64,000 nucleotides of DNA, taken from positions 62,001 through 126,000 of the forward strand of contig NZ_PIRZ01000005.1 in the NCBI RefSeq assembly GCF_003048575.1, given 5' to 3'. Both the position numbers and the translations under genes were made by a program. The notes under the pieces were generated by a model. The model did no database searches. It was not told the DNA's origin and was given only the letters and a program-made list of their open reading frames with translations. Shown in pieces: positions 27,428 to 39,254 of the stretch. Every line of letters begins with the position of its first letter. The stretch's first letter is position 1. The stretch is from Campylobacter concisus (GTDB taxonomy: Bacteria > Campylobacterota > Campylobacteria > Campylobacterales > Campylobacteraceae).

Positions 27428-27832
27428 CTACTTCTTAACGATGTCACTTAGCTTGATCGCATCAAGCATCTCGTCGATCTTGCTTTGAAGACCACTAAAC
27501 ATCGACCAAATTTGACAGCTTGAGGCTTTATTTGACGGGCAGCCATCTGCAGAAGATGAGCACTCAAAGACATTAAGTTCACGTTTTTCAGCGCACTCTA
27601 TTATCTTTTTTATGCTTAAATTTTCAGGTTCGTTATTTAGCGCGAAACCGCCATTTGCCCCTTTAAACGACTTTAAAATTCCATCTTTTGCAAGATTTTG
27701 TAAAATTTTGGCTAAAAAGCTTTTTGAAATTTTAAGTTCATTAGAGATCGTATCAACATCAACTGGAGATGATTTTTGAGATATTAAAATAAGTGAAAGT
27801 AGAGCATATTCGCTTGCCTTTGTAAAAAGCAT
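27428..27832 (-). CDS. Rrf2-family transcriptional regulator
   Basis: A 134-residue winged-helix regulator. Residues 1-65 are the Rrf2 HTH (FTKASEYALLSLILIS, ISKSFLAKILQNLAKDGILKS, GANGGFAL). Cysteines at ECSSSADGC and SSC, plus one in IIECAEK, could hold an iron-sulphur cluster as in IscR/NsrR, though spacing (x6, x7) differs from IscR. It is immediately upstream of flhA and divergent from rpsO; target genes are not evident. Confidence 0.88.
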   Translation of the reverse strand: MLFTKASEYALLSLILISQKSSPVDVDTISNELKISKSFLAKILQNLAKDGILKSFKGANGGFALNNEPENLSIKKIIECAEKRELNVFECSSSADGCPSNKASSCQIWSMFSGLQSKIDEMLDAIKLSDIVKK

Positions 27833-27936
27833 TTATCTTCCTTAGGTCTTTAAATAGCCCTAATTTTATAAAATTTTTACTGCATTTTTCATTAATTTTT
27901 AAAAAGCGTAGTTTTATCTAACTTTATGTTTTAAAT

Positions 27937-27944
27937 GCTATAAT
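27937..27944 (+). promoter_or_regulatory. extended -10 promoter of rpsO
   Basis: TGCTATAAT, an extended -10 box, lies about 35 bases before the rpsO start, with T-rich sequence upstream instead of a -35 hexamer. The ribosome site CAGGAGGTC follows at the right distance. Confidence 0.65.
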
Positions 27945-27978
27945 CGCTCTTTCAAAATTCACCAATCAGGAGGTCATT

Positions 27979-28251
27979 ATGGCTTTGGATTCGGCTAAAA
28001 AAGCTCAAATAGTTGCGAAATTCGCTAGAAAAGAGGGAGATACAGGCTCTCCAGAAGTTCAAATAGCTCTTTTAACAGCTAGAATAACTGAACTTACAGA
28101 ACACCTTAAAATTTTCAAAAAAGACTTTTCATCACGTTTAGGTCTTTTGAAACTAGTTGGTCAAAGAAAAAGACTTTTAAAGTATCTTAAAAATAAAGAC
28201 TATACTACATATTCAAAACTAATCTCTGAGCTTGGCTTAAGAGATAAATAA
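27979..28251 (+). CDS. rpsO: 30S ribosomal protein S15
   Basis: A 90-residue ribosomal protein binding the central domain of 16S rRNA. The signature [20 protein letters not shown] and the C-terminal [18 protein letters not shown] match the family at full length. It has a very strong ribosome site (AGGAGGT) and an adjacent terminator-like hairpin. Confidence 0.98.
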   Translation: MALDSAKKAQIVAKFARKEGDTGSPEVQIALLTARITELTEHLKIFKKDFSSRLGLLKLVGQRKRLLKYLKNKDYTTYSKLISELGLRDK

Positions 28252-28255
28252 TCAC

Positions 28256-28273
28256 GGAGAGCGACTGCTCTCC
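28256..28273 (+). terminator. hairpin after rpsO
   Basis: GGAGAGC / GCTCTCC (7-bp perfect stem, GACT loop) starts 5 bases after the rpsO stop and is followed by ATTTAAATTCG. The T-run is weak, so read-through or a role in mRNA stability is possible. Confidence 0.6.
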
Positions 28274-28656
28274 ATTTAAATTCGTTTCCTTATATTTTAT
28301 TAATTCTGTTTCTTTAACTTTCTATTTCATTACTAAATTTTTTATTTTAAGTATTAATTTATCTCTCTTTAATACTACTAATCTTTTTTAATAAGGTTAA
28401 ATCAAAATTAGTTTTTTTGTTTTAGTTTAAATAACAATTTTAAGTATTTTGTTATTTATTTACTAAAATATTAAATTTATACAAAATTTATATTTGTCAT
28501 AAAACCCTAAAATAAGCGATTTTTATAAATTAATTTAACTTTAACTTAAAATATAAATTTATTTTTATAGATAAATAATTTTTATTAAAGATTAAGAATC
28601 TGACTACTAATATTACCCATATAGAAATATGCAAATATTGCATAGTAAAGGAGAAA
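28274..28656. other. AT-rich intergenic region before the formate dehydrogenase gene
   Basis: About 380 bases, very AT-rich, with no credible ORF on either strand. It must hold the promoter and any regulatory sites of the formate dehydrogenase gene. I see no clear FNR-type palindrome or other named operator; an AAAGGAG ribosome site stands directly before the ATG. Confidence 0.6.
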
Positions 28657-30936
28657 ATGATGAAAGAAGGCAAAGTCATCTGTCCTTATTGTGGGACGGG
28701 CTGTCAGGTTACCTTACATGTGGAAAATAACGTCGTTCGTGCCGCAACTGGCGTTGGAGACAATCCAGTCAATCAAGGAAATTTATGCTTAAAAGGCTTT
28801 TACGGCTGGGACTATGTAGCAAGTCCGGACAGACTTACAAAACCACTCATCAGAAAGAAAAACGGTGTGTTTTCAAAAGATGGCGAATTTGAAGAGGCCA
28901 GCTGGGACGAGGCACTTGATCTTGTTGTAGAGAAAATGAAAGAGACCAAAGCAAAATATGGCCCAGACGCATTAGCTGGAAATTTCTCAGCACGTTGTAC
29001 ACTTGAGGACAACTACGTTGCTCAAAAATTAATGCGTGCAGTAATTGGCACAAACAACGTCGATCACTGCGCTAGAATTTGATACGCTCCGACAGCAGCA
29101 GTACTTGCTAAAACAATCGGAAACGGAGCTGCCACAAATAGCTTTACGGAGATTGGCACTTATAGTAACTGTATATTAATGATAGGCTCAAATCCAGAAA
29201 ATGGTCACCCAATCGCAGCTATGCACATCCAAAGAGCGCTAAATCGCGGCGCAAAACTGATCGTTATTGATCCTATTAAGACTGAGTTTGCAAGCAGAGC
29301 AGACATTCACTTACAGCTAGAGCCAGAGCACAATATCCCAGTTATCAATGCACTTCTTTATACTATCATCGAAGAAGGCCTTGTAAATGAGGAATTTGTA
29401 AGAGATCACACAATCGGCATTGAGTATGTCAAGGAGGCTGTAAAAGACTATGCTCCAGAGGTCGTGGCCAAATACACAAGGCTAAATCCAGAGGATATCA
29501 GAGCGGCTGCTAGAATGTACGCTACCACAAAGCCAGCTGTCATCACTCACGGCATGGGTGTAACTCACTTTAACCACGGCGTTGGCGGAGTTTGCGACGT
29601 ATCAAATTTATTCTTGATCACTGGTAACATCTGCGAGCTTGGCACAGGCGACCTGCCACTAAGGGGCCAAGAGAATGTTCAAGGCTGCTGCGATATGGGT
29701 GTTTTGCCAAATATCTTCCCAAATCTTGGCTCAGTCACTGATCCAGAACAAAGAGCTTGGTTTGAAAAAATGTGGCACCTAGAACCTGGATTTTTGAGCT
29801 CAAAAATAGGCGTTCACAAAACCGAAGTACCTGATGCGATCCTTGATGGCAAAGTGCATTTCTTCTGGACTATCGGCGAAAATCCAGTCATCTCTGAACC
29901 AAATACAAACCACTTCTTAAAAGGTATCGCTCATGTTGATTTCTACGTCGTGCAAGATCTATTCTTAACTGAGACTTCACTAAAAGCTGATGTCATACTT
30001 CCAGGTGTTGCAAGTAGTGAGAAAGAAGGACTTTATACAAACGCAGAGCGCCGCGTACAGCACAACGAAGCAGTCATCACACCTCCAGGAGATGCTAGAC
30101 AAGACTGGTGGATCGTTTGCGAGATCGCACGCCGTTTAGGTGCAACAGAGGGATTTAACTTCAACTCACCAGAAGAAATTTGGGAAGAAGTTAGAAAATG
30201 CGACCCAAGACGATATGGTGGCATGAGTTATTACCGTATCAAAAAATATCATGGACTTCACTGGCCATGTCCAAATGAAGATGACATGGGCGGTCAGAGC
30301 CTCTATCTTGATAAGAAATTTTTCACACCTGATGGCAAAGGTCGTTTTGTGCCATGACTCTTTGTGGATAAGGCCGATAAGATCGAAAGTGCAAAACTTG
30401 AGTTTGCTAAGAAGATGAATATGTCGCCTGAGTATCCTATCATGGCTGGCTCAGTCGATGAAAAGACTGACGATGAGTATCCGATACAGCTTCTAACCAC
30501 TAGAAAGGTCTATCAATACACCGTTGGCACTATGACAAGACGCTCACGAGCGATTGAAGAAGGCGGAGATAGCATCGGACCTATCGCCGAGATGAATCCA
30601 GCACTTGCAGCAAGATACGGTTTAAAACAAGGCGACTTCATCAAAGCATGGAGTAGATACGGCTACATTGTCGTAAAAGCTGAAGTAACAGACATCGTGC
30701 CTGATGGCATCATCCAGATGACTTTCCACTACTGGGAGAGCTCTTGCAATGAGTTAACAAGCAGCGGTTGGGACTACATCAGTAAGACTCCGACATTTAA
30801 AGCAGCTATTCAGATCAAAAAGATCGATGAAGAAGAATTTTTACGAGTTCGCGAACTAAAACGCATAAAATTCCAAACTTCAAAGATCATCTACGACGAC
30901 TTCCACCATCACGGAAATGCAGCGATAAATGAGTAA
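28657..30936 (+). CDS. fdhF: FDH-H-like molybdopterin formate dehydrogenase with two in-frame TGA codons
   Basis: A single 760-codon frame interrupted only by TGA at codons 142 and 567. The N-terminal [4Fe-4S] ligands are CPYCGTGC and the CLKG cysteine. The active-site segment is DHCARI-TGA-YAPT, where E. coli FDH-H has CARV-Sec-HGP, so codon 142 should be selenocysteine. RGQENVQGCCDMG and the C-terminal dinucleotide-binding domain are intact. The second TGA (GRFVP-TGA-LFVD) aligns with a cysteine of E. coli FdhF, so it could also be Sec, or a nonsense mutation. There is no Tat signal, so the enzyme is cytoplasmic, and no electron-transfer or hydrogenase subunits adjoin. The residue after the first Sec is Tyr instead of the usual His. 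Confidence 0.85.
29080..29082 (+). other. active-site selenocysteine codon (TGA, residue 142)
   Basis: TGA within the conserved FDH active-site segment. Eleven bases further, AGCAG-CAGTAC-TTGCT can form a short hairpin with a six-base loop, at the distance expected for a bacterial SECIS mini-helix. The homology upstream and downstream is continuous in the same frame. Confidence 0.85.
30355..30357 (+). other. second in-frame TGA (residue 567), Sec or nonsense
   Basis: The frame continues for another 192 codons with clear FDH C-terminal homology. A small CGAT-AAG-ATCG hairpin lies at 30375-30385, 17 bases past the TGA, which is not a convincing SECIS. Recoding is thus possible but unproven. 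Confidence 0.6.
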
Positions 30937-30963
30937 ATTTAGCGGGTAACTCCCGCTAAATTT
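30935..30963. terminator. bidirectional intrinsic terminator
   Basis: AAATTTAGCGGG / CCCGCTAAATTT, a perfect 12-bp stem with a TAACT loop that includes the last base pairs of the formate dehydrogenase stop codon region. It lies between convergent genes and has T-rich flanks. Confidence 0.88.
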
Positions 30964-31083
30964 CTTTACTACCAAATTTCATAATCCAAAAATTTTGACA
31001 TTGCGAAGCCAAAAAATCTAAATTTTAACTTTACTGTTTGTAGTTAAATTTTATATTAAACACAAAAGCAGATATTTTTAAAT

Positions 31084-31788
31084 TTATTTAAACGCCAAAA
31101 AACTCATAAAATTTCCCCATTTAAATGTACTCTCGACTCGCTTAAAGCCAGCATTTAGGGCTAAATTTCTATTTTCTTCTTCGGTGTATGGCACCAGCAC
31201 ATTTTCAAGCGCCTCTCTTTTTTGAGCGATCTCGTAGCGTGAGTAGCCTTGCGCCTGCTTGTAGTCTTCATAAATTTCTATGACACTTTTAGTAAGCTTT
31301 TTATCTTCAAAGATGATCTTTTCGCTAAACAAAAAAACTCCATTTTCATTTAGTCCGTTATAAATTTTTTGCACCAGATCAGCTCTTTTTGGTGGTCTAA
31401 TAAACTGCAAAGTATAGTTTGCTAAAACTGCATCAAAGCCCGCTAGCTCGCACTTTAAAATATCATCAAGTAAAAATTTTATCTTTGCCCCATAAGCTTT
31501 TGCCTTGTTTTTGGCATTTGCTAGCATAGCTTCAGAGTTATCCACGCCGCTTAGCACGAGATCGTTTCTAAGATTATTTAGTAAAAGTAAGCTATTTGCC
31601 GTCGAGCAGCCAAGGTCGCATACACTTGCATCTTTTGGCAAAATTTTAGCTAGCAGTTTTGCGTTTAGATTTGAGCTCACATCGTAAAATGGCACCGAGC
31701 GCGAGATCATATCATCAAATACGCTCGCCACAAAGTCGTCAAACTCGAACTGCTTACTTATAGGCTCTTTAAAAATTTCATCTCTCAT
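31084..31788 (-). CDS. cmoA: carboxy-S-adenosyl-L-methionine synthase CmoA
   Basis: This enzyme makes carboxy-SAM from SAM and prephenate for CmoB. The N terminus has the CmoA pattern ASVFDDMISRSVPFYD, followed by the SAM site VCDLGCSTANSLLLL and the LANYTLQFI segment. Length 234 is typical. It is the last gene of the long minus-strand run beginning with rppH and overlaps ribF by 4 bases. Its partner cmoB lies 13 kb away in this window. Confidence 0.92.
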   Translation of the reverse strand: MRDEIFKEPISKQFEFDDFVASVFDDMISRSVPFYDVSSNLNAKLLAKILPKDASVCDLGCSTANSLLLLNNLRNDLVLSGVDNSEAMLANAKNKAKAYGAKIKFLLDDILKCELAGFDAVLANYTLQFIRPPKRADLVQKIYNGLNENGVFLFSEKIIFEDKKLTKSVIEIYEDYKQAQGYSRYEIAQKREALENVLVPYTEEENRNLALNAGFKRVESTFKWGNFMSFLAFK

Positions 31789-32643
31789 ATGCCGGCTCCG
31801 TATCCATCAAAGTATCTCATTGTCTCATTGCCAAAAAGATCGCACACTCCAACACAAGCTCTAGCCCCGTTTATATCGCATTTGATCTGTTCTTTTAGCT
31901 CTTCAAGTGTGTTAAATTTCTTATTATCTCGCAAACGTTTTATAAAACAAACCGCGACATGCTTCGCTACTTTTGGTGCGACTTCGTCTAAGATGTGTGT
32001 CTCGACGCTAAAATTTCCATCTGTGCTAAGCCTATTGCCTATAAATGTGACCGAGCCGTAGGTATATGAGCCTATCCTAGTTCTTGTGGCGTACACACCG
32101 TCTTTAGGCAAAAGATAATTTTTTACATCCAAATTTAGCGTGGCAACCAGCTCTTTTGCGCCGATACCCTGCCCTTTTATCACGTTACCCTCGATCGAGT
32201 ACTCCCTGCCTATTAGCCTGTTTGCCTCATCGATGTTGCCTTGGCGTATCAGCTCTCTGATGGATGAGCTATGCACGCCCATGCCGTCATAACAAACCTC
32301 ATCAACGACAACCACCTCTCCATCAAAAATTCTTTTCAGATCGTGCTTGTCCCACGCTCTGTTTCTGCCAAATCTAAAATCAAATCCAACAACGATCTTT
32401 TTTAAATTTTTAAAATCATGTTTTAGCAGCGCGATAAATTCCTCACCGCTAAGCCCTTTAATGGTATCAAAATCATATAAAAAGCAAGGATAATTTGAGT
32501 ACTCCGCTCGCTTTAGCTTTGGCGTGATGTTGGCTTTATTTTTATCGATCACGACAAGTCCGCCAAACTCGCCAAGCTGCTTTAAAAGCTGTTTATGCCC
32601 TCTATGCACGCCGTCAAAATGCCCGATCGCAACGGCAGTGATG

Positions 32644-35320
<2,677 letters not shown>

Positions 35321-35331
35321 TTAAACATACT

Positions 35332-35752
35332 TTATAAATGATCCAAATTTAGCTCTCTTGCGTCACAAAGATGGACATTTTTATAGACCTTTGCTATCTC
35401 ATCCCTCACCCTAATCAGCGCAAAGCCAAGTAAATTTTGCCCTCGCCACTTCATAGGATTTTGCGCATTTTCATCGCTTGCGGCCAAACCTATGCCCCAG
35501 ATTTTATCAACTGGGCTTGCCTCAACTAAAATTTTACTCCCAGTTTGGAGCAAAAAGTCTCGCAAAGGGGTATTTTGGCTAAATTTTAGATAGCTCGCAT
35601 TTAGCACGACACTAAATTTGACCTCATCCCAGACCTTAGCATCAAAGCTACGCACTTGCCTGCCAAGCGCCTTCATCTGTGCCGGATCTTTAGCAGCCAA
35701 AATTTGCTCCAAATTTCTATATCACCACGCGCTCGGCTTTTAGCCATAAACT
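35332..35752 (-). pseudogene. truncated and frameshifted NADAR/YbiA-like gene
   Basis: An open frame from a TTG at 35712 to 35332 encodes the C-terminal two thirds of a NADAR (DUF1768) protein: EQILAAKDPAQMKALGRQVR, GSKILVEASPVDKIWGIGL and WRGQNLLGFALIRVRDEI. The N-terminal part with the conserved SNF and EH segments is missing. Just upstream, in another frame, VEFMAKSRARGDIEI resembles the family's segment before EQILAAKDP, and a one-base deletion near 35715 would explain the break. Upstream of that lies the end of folP, so the 5' end has been lost. I judge it a remnant; intact members act on ADP-ribose-type substrates. Confidence 0.65.
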
Positions 35753-36892
35753 CTACCAAAGCGTGGTTTGCTTCATCGCCTCGTGCATATTAAAAAGCTG
35801 CTTGTGCTCGGCTACATCGTGCGTCCTAATGATCTGCGCGCCGTTTTCGAAGGCTTTTAGATGCAGATAAAGCGAGCCTGGCAAGCGGTCTTTGACCTCG
35901 CTTGGGTGGTAGTGATTTATGACTGATTTGCGGCTCGCACCTACTAGTAGTGGGCAATCAAATTTTAAAAAATGCTCCAAATGCTTGATAAGCAGCAAAT
36001 TTTGTTCAGCCGTCTTACCAAAGCCAATACCCACATCAAGCACTAGCTTTTTAGCGCCAAGCTCCTTTGCTAGGACTATCTTTTGCTCAAAAAAGCCTGC
36101 TATCTCGCCGATTAGGTCACTATATTTTGGCGCGACTTGCATAGTCGCAGGATCGCCTTGCATATGCATCATGCAAAACTCAGCATCATATCGCGCCGCA
36201 AGCGTGGCAAGTGAGGCATTTGCCGTGATGTCATTTATCATCTTAAAGCCGTGATTTAGAGCAAATTCAAGGCAATAAGGATCAAAGCTATCAAGGCTAA
36301 ATTTCGCCTTTTCATGTAAATTTAGCTTGTAAATTTCCTCCACGACATCTTTTATACGCCTAAATTCCTCCTCGCGTCCGCAGTACTCGCTCCCTGGCCT
36401 TGAGCTAACGCCACCAAGGTCGATGTAGTCTGCACCTGCTTCGATCATACTTTCTATCTTTGCTATGCCATTTTGAGTATTTATACGGCTTTGTTCATTA
36501 AAGCTATCTGTGTTTATATTTGCAACGCCCATTATAAGAGGCTTTGCGGGCTTTATAAATTTAGTCTCTAAAAAGACGGCAAGCTTTTTAAGCCCAAAGT
36601 CTTGTAGCTTCTCTTTTTTAGCTAGCTGGCTTAGCTGCGCATCTGTCGCCATTAGTAAGGCTTTGCTTAGGCTCTCTTTGCCCAAGATCGTATCTCTATG
36701 CGTCACAAGCTCGGCTCCAACACTAAGCGCATCTTGCTTTAGGATATTTGCCGCTGGGGTTTTTATCTCATCTATGTAAATAAAATTTATCTCACTTTTT
36801 TCATGCATAAGCTTAATGCCAGCAGGACTTGGCGAGATGGCTTTGCAAATTTCATCAAAGTCACTTTTGTTATTTATCTTATAAAATTTCAA
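35753..36892 (-). CDS. folP: dihydropteroate synthase
   Basis: A 379-residue enzyme, the sulfonamide target, condensing pABA with hydroxymethyl-dihydropterin pyrophosphate. The catalytic TIM barrel occupies about residues 115-379, with GVANINTDSFN, DLGGVSSRPGSEYCG, MINDITA, MHMQGDPATM, LDVGIGFGKT and a C-terminal IIRTHDV. An N-terminal extension of roughly 110 residues is typical of Campylobacter FolP. It overlaps holB by 4 bases. Confidence 0.94.
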   Translation of the reverse strand: MKFYKINNKSDFDEICKAISPSPAGIKLMHEKSEINFIYIDEIKTPAANILKQDALSVGAELVTHRDTILGKESLSKALLMATDAQLSQLAKKEKLQDFGLKKLAVFLETKFIKPAKPLIMGVANINTDSFNEQSRINTQNGIAKIESMIEAGADYIDLGGVSSRPGSEYCGREEEFRRIKDVVEEIYKLNLHEKAKFSLDSFDPYCLEFALNHGFKMINDITANASLATLAARYDAEFCMMHMQGDPATMQVAPKYSDLIGEIAGFFEQKIVLAKELGAKKLVLDVGIGFGKTAEQNLLLIKHLEHFLKFDCPLLVGASRKSVINHYHPSEVKDRLPGSLYLHLKAFENGAQIIRTHDVAEHKQLFNMHEAMKQTTLW

Positions 36893-37509
36893 CGTCGTCC
36901 TTTTTGAAATATAGTAAGCAGTAGTGGCGTTAGCACGGCGTGAGACTTGGCATTTAGATCTGCTAGCTTAATAAGCGAGAAAAAATAATCCATCTCATCG
37001 CCGCTAAATTTATACCCGCTATCAACCGCCTTTGTCACGATAACGCCCACAAGCTCTTTTAGCTCATTTTTGCCAAATTTTTGAGCTTGTTCGTCTGCGA
37101 TCTTTTGATCGATAAAGCTTGTTAGCTCTTTTAAACTAAGCGATTTTAAGTTTAGATCAAGAGTTATTTTTGGCTTTTTTGTGAGATTATTTTCTATGAG
37201 CATTCTTGATCTAATCGTTGGTAGAAGTAAATTTTTACTCTGCGTTACTATTATAAATTTGATATTTCTTGGAGGCTCTTCGATGATCTTTAAAAGTGCA
37301 TTTTGAGCCTCTGTCCTAAAAGAATTAGCATGTATTACTAAAATTTTTTCATCTTTTTCAGCAATGTATGCTTCTGCGATGACCTCCTTTGCATTTTCTA
37401 GCAAAAAATCATCACTTATATAAAATCTTAAATTATTAATGCCAAACTCATCTTCAAGTTTGGCTTTTAAATTTTCAAAATCGCTTGTAACTACGATTTT
37501 ATTAAGCAT
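36889..37509 (-). CDS. holB: DNA polymerase III delta' subunit-like protein
   Basis: A 206-residue short form of the clamp-loader delta' subunit. It keeps the central RFC-type segments (ILVIHANSFRTEAQNALLKIIEEPP, which contains the sensor-like helix, and NIKFIIVTQSKNLLLPTIRSR) but lacks a P-loop and the full C-terminal domain, as usual in Campylobacter. The start follows the hobA stop directly, and the end overlaps folP. Confidence 0.85.
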   Translation of the reverse strand: MLNKIVVTSDFENLKAKLEDEFGINNLRFYISDDFLLENAKEVIAEAYIAEKDEKILVIHANSFRTEAQNALLKIIEEPPRNIKFIIVTQSKNLLLPTIRSRMLIENNLTKKPKITLDLNLKSLSLKELTSFIDQKIADEQAQKFGKNELKELVGVIVTKAVDSGYKFSGDEMDYFFSLIKLADLNAKSHAVLTPLLLTIFQKGRR

Positions 37510-38052
37510 TTAGAGTATCACCTTGGCAAAAAGCGCCGCATCGATGCTTTTATCAAAAATTTTGCAAAGGCTTATTAGCTTAACGTCTAAATTTTCATCA
37601 CTTGAGCTAAGCGTAAAGCTATTTTGTGCCTGCTCGTCAAATAACCACATATAGCTATCCTCATCGCTTTTGGCTAAATTCGCATATTTATCAAGGCTCT
37701 TTCCGATATAAAAAAACAAGTAACCGTTTGGAAAAGCAAGACTTAGCATATCTTTTAGAAGCTGCTTTTGCTCATTTGTCTCTATCTCATCAAGTGATGG
37801 ATAGAGTGATCTTAGGCTAAAAAATGGCAAAAATGGCCTTATGCTTTTTGAATGGTTCATCTTTTTTAAAAGATAAATTTCAAACCATCTTCGCTCTTCA
37901 TCACTTATAGTTATAAAAGCCCTTCCCTCAAGCAAAAATTTAAGCCTAGATGCGAGTAAAGGCGTCCATTCGACACGCCTTTCCTCCATCCAGCTCATCA
38001 AAGGGCCCTCATCCCTAATAGCCTTTAACGTCCACTGAATAAAATCTTGCAT
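37510..38052 (-). CDS. hobA: DnaA-binding replication initiation regulator HobA
   Basis: A 180-residue SIS-like tetrameric protein specific to Campylobacterota. It binds domains I-II of DnaA and promotes orisome assembly (the HP1230 family). Recognised by the start DFIQWTLKAIRDEGPLMSWME, the RRVEWTPLLASRLKFLLEG stretch and overall length. It overlaps lysC by one base and abuts holB, so two replication factors are expressed together. Confidence 0.92.
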   Translation of the reverse strand: MQDFIQWTLKAIRDEGPLMSWMEERRVEWTPLLASRLKFLLEGRAFITISDEERRWFEIYLLKKMNHSKSIRPFLPFFSLRSLYPSLDEIETNEQKQLLKDMLSLAFPNGYLFFYIGKSLDKYANLAKSDEDSYMWLFDEQAQNSFTLSSSDENLDVKLISLCKIFDKSIDAALFAKVIL

Positions 38053-39254
38053 TATTTATCTAGCTTATAAGCATCATGAAGTACGCGAACTGCTAGCTCA
38101 CCATATTTTTGATCAACGATCATAGAAATTTTTATCTCGCTTGTTGAGATCATTTGGATATTTATACCCTCTTTTGCAAGCGTTTCAAATGCTAGACATG
38201 CTACGCCGCTATGGCTCTTCATGCCGACGCCAATAACTGAAACTTTTACGATCGCGTCATCAAATTCTATATGTTTTGCAGCTGAGAGCTTTTGCATAGT
38301 CTCTTTTGCTAGCTCAAGCTCGTTTTGTGGCACTGTAAAGCCTAAATTTGTAGTACCGTCATGTCCTACGTTTTGGATTATCATATCTACGTTTATGTTT
38401 TCATGAGCTAAAGCTGTAAAAATTTCTGCTGCGATGCCAGGTTTATCAACTACGCCTCTTAGTGTTACTCTTGCTTGATTTTTATCTAGTGCTATTCCGC
38501 TTACTAAAACTGCTTCCATATTGTCATCTTCCTTTGCTATTAATGTACCTTCGTTGTGATTAAAGCTACTTCTTGTAATGAGTTTTACATTTAGTTTTTT
38601 TGCTAGCTCGACTGAGCGATTTTGTAGTACCTTTGCCCCAGCAGAAGCGAGCTCTAGCATCTCATCATAGCTTATCTTTTCCAGTTTTTTTGCCTTTTTT
38701 TCTATCCTTGGATCAGTCGTATAAACGCCATCAACATCGGTAAAAATTTCGCATAGGTCAGCATCAAGCGCCCCTGCTAAAGCAACCGCACTAAGATCAC
38801 TACCGCCTCTACCAAGGGTTGTGATATTACCTTTTTCATCTATACCTTGAAAGCCAGCCACAACTACGATTTTGCCAGCTTTTAGCTCGGCTTTTAGCCT
38901 AGCAGTCTCTATCCTTTCGATCCTTGCTTTTGTATGAATATCATCAGTAATTATGCCTGCCATCGCACCTGTCATACCCACACACGCATAGCCTTTTGCA
39001 TTAAGTGCGATCGTTAAAAGCGCGGTCGTTACTTGCTCTCCAGAGCTTAAAAGCATATCAGTGGCGACGCCATCTGGATGTTTTGAAAAATACTCACTAT
39101 ATTCAACCAATTGATTTGTAACTCCGCTCATCGCAGAAACTACCACAACTACGTCTGCACCGCTATTTTTTGTCTCAATGACTCTATTTGCCACAGCTTC
39201 GATGCGTTCAAGTGTTCCTACGCTAGTTCCGCCAAATTTTTGAACGATCAACAT
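38052..39254 (-). CDS. lysC: aspartate kinase
   Basis: A 400-residue enzyme catalysing the first step of lysine, threonine and methionine synthesis. Kinase motifs are VQKFGGTSVG at the N terminus and TTLGRGGSDLSAVALA; two ACT domains at the C terminus (about 265-400) imply feedback control by lysine or threonine. The ATG at 39254 overlaps the rppH stop as ATGA. Confidence 0.95.
   Translation of the reverse strand: MLIVQKFGGTSVGTLERIEAVANRVIETKNSGADVVVVVSAMSGVTNQLVEYSEYFSKHPDGVATDMLLSSGEQVTTALLTIALNAKGYACVGMTGAMAGIITDDIHTKARIERIETARLKAELKAGKIVVVAGFQGIDEKGNITTLGRGGSDLSAVALAGALDADLCEIFTDVDGVYTTDPRIEKKAKKLEKISYDEMLELASAGAKVLQNRSVELAKKLNVKLITRSSFNHNEGTLIAKEDDNMEAVLVSGIALDKNQARVTLRGVVDKPGIAAEIFTALAHENINVDMIIQNVGHDGTTNLGFTVPQNELELAKETMQKLSAAKHIEFDDAIVKVSVIGVGMKSHSGVACLAFETLAKEGINIQMISTSEIKISMIVDQKYGELAVRVLHDAYKLDK

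Noticed and set aside
29179..30357. Separate gene beginning at the Met at 29179
   Set aside because: It is the middle of the formate dehydrogenase frame after the Sec codon; homology runs through the TGA without a break.
30364..30936. Separate C-terminal molybdopterin-binding protein
   Set aside because: It is in the same frame as the preceding part, separated only by the second TGA, and has no ribosome binding site of its own.
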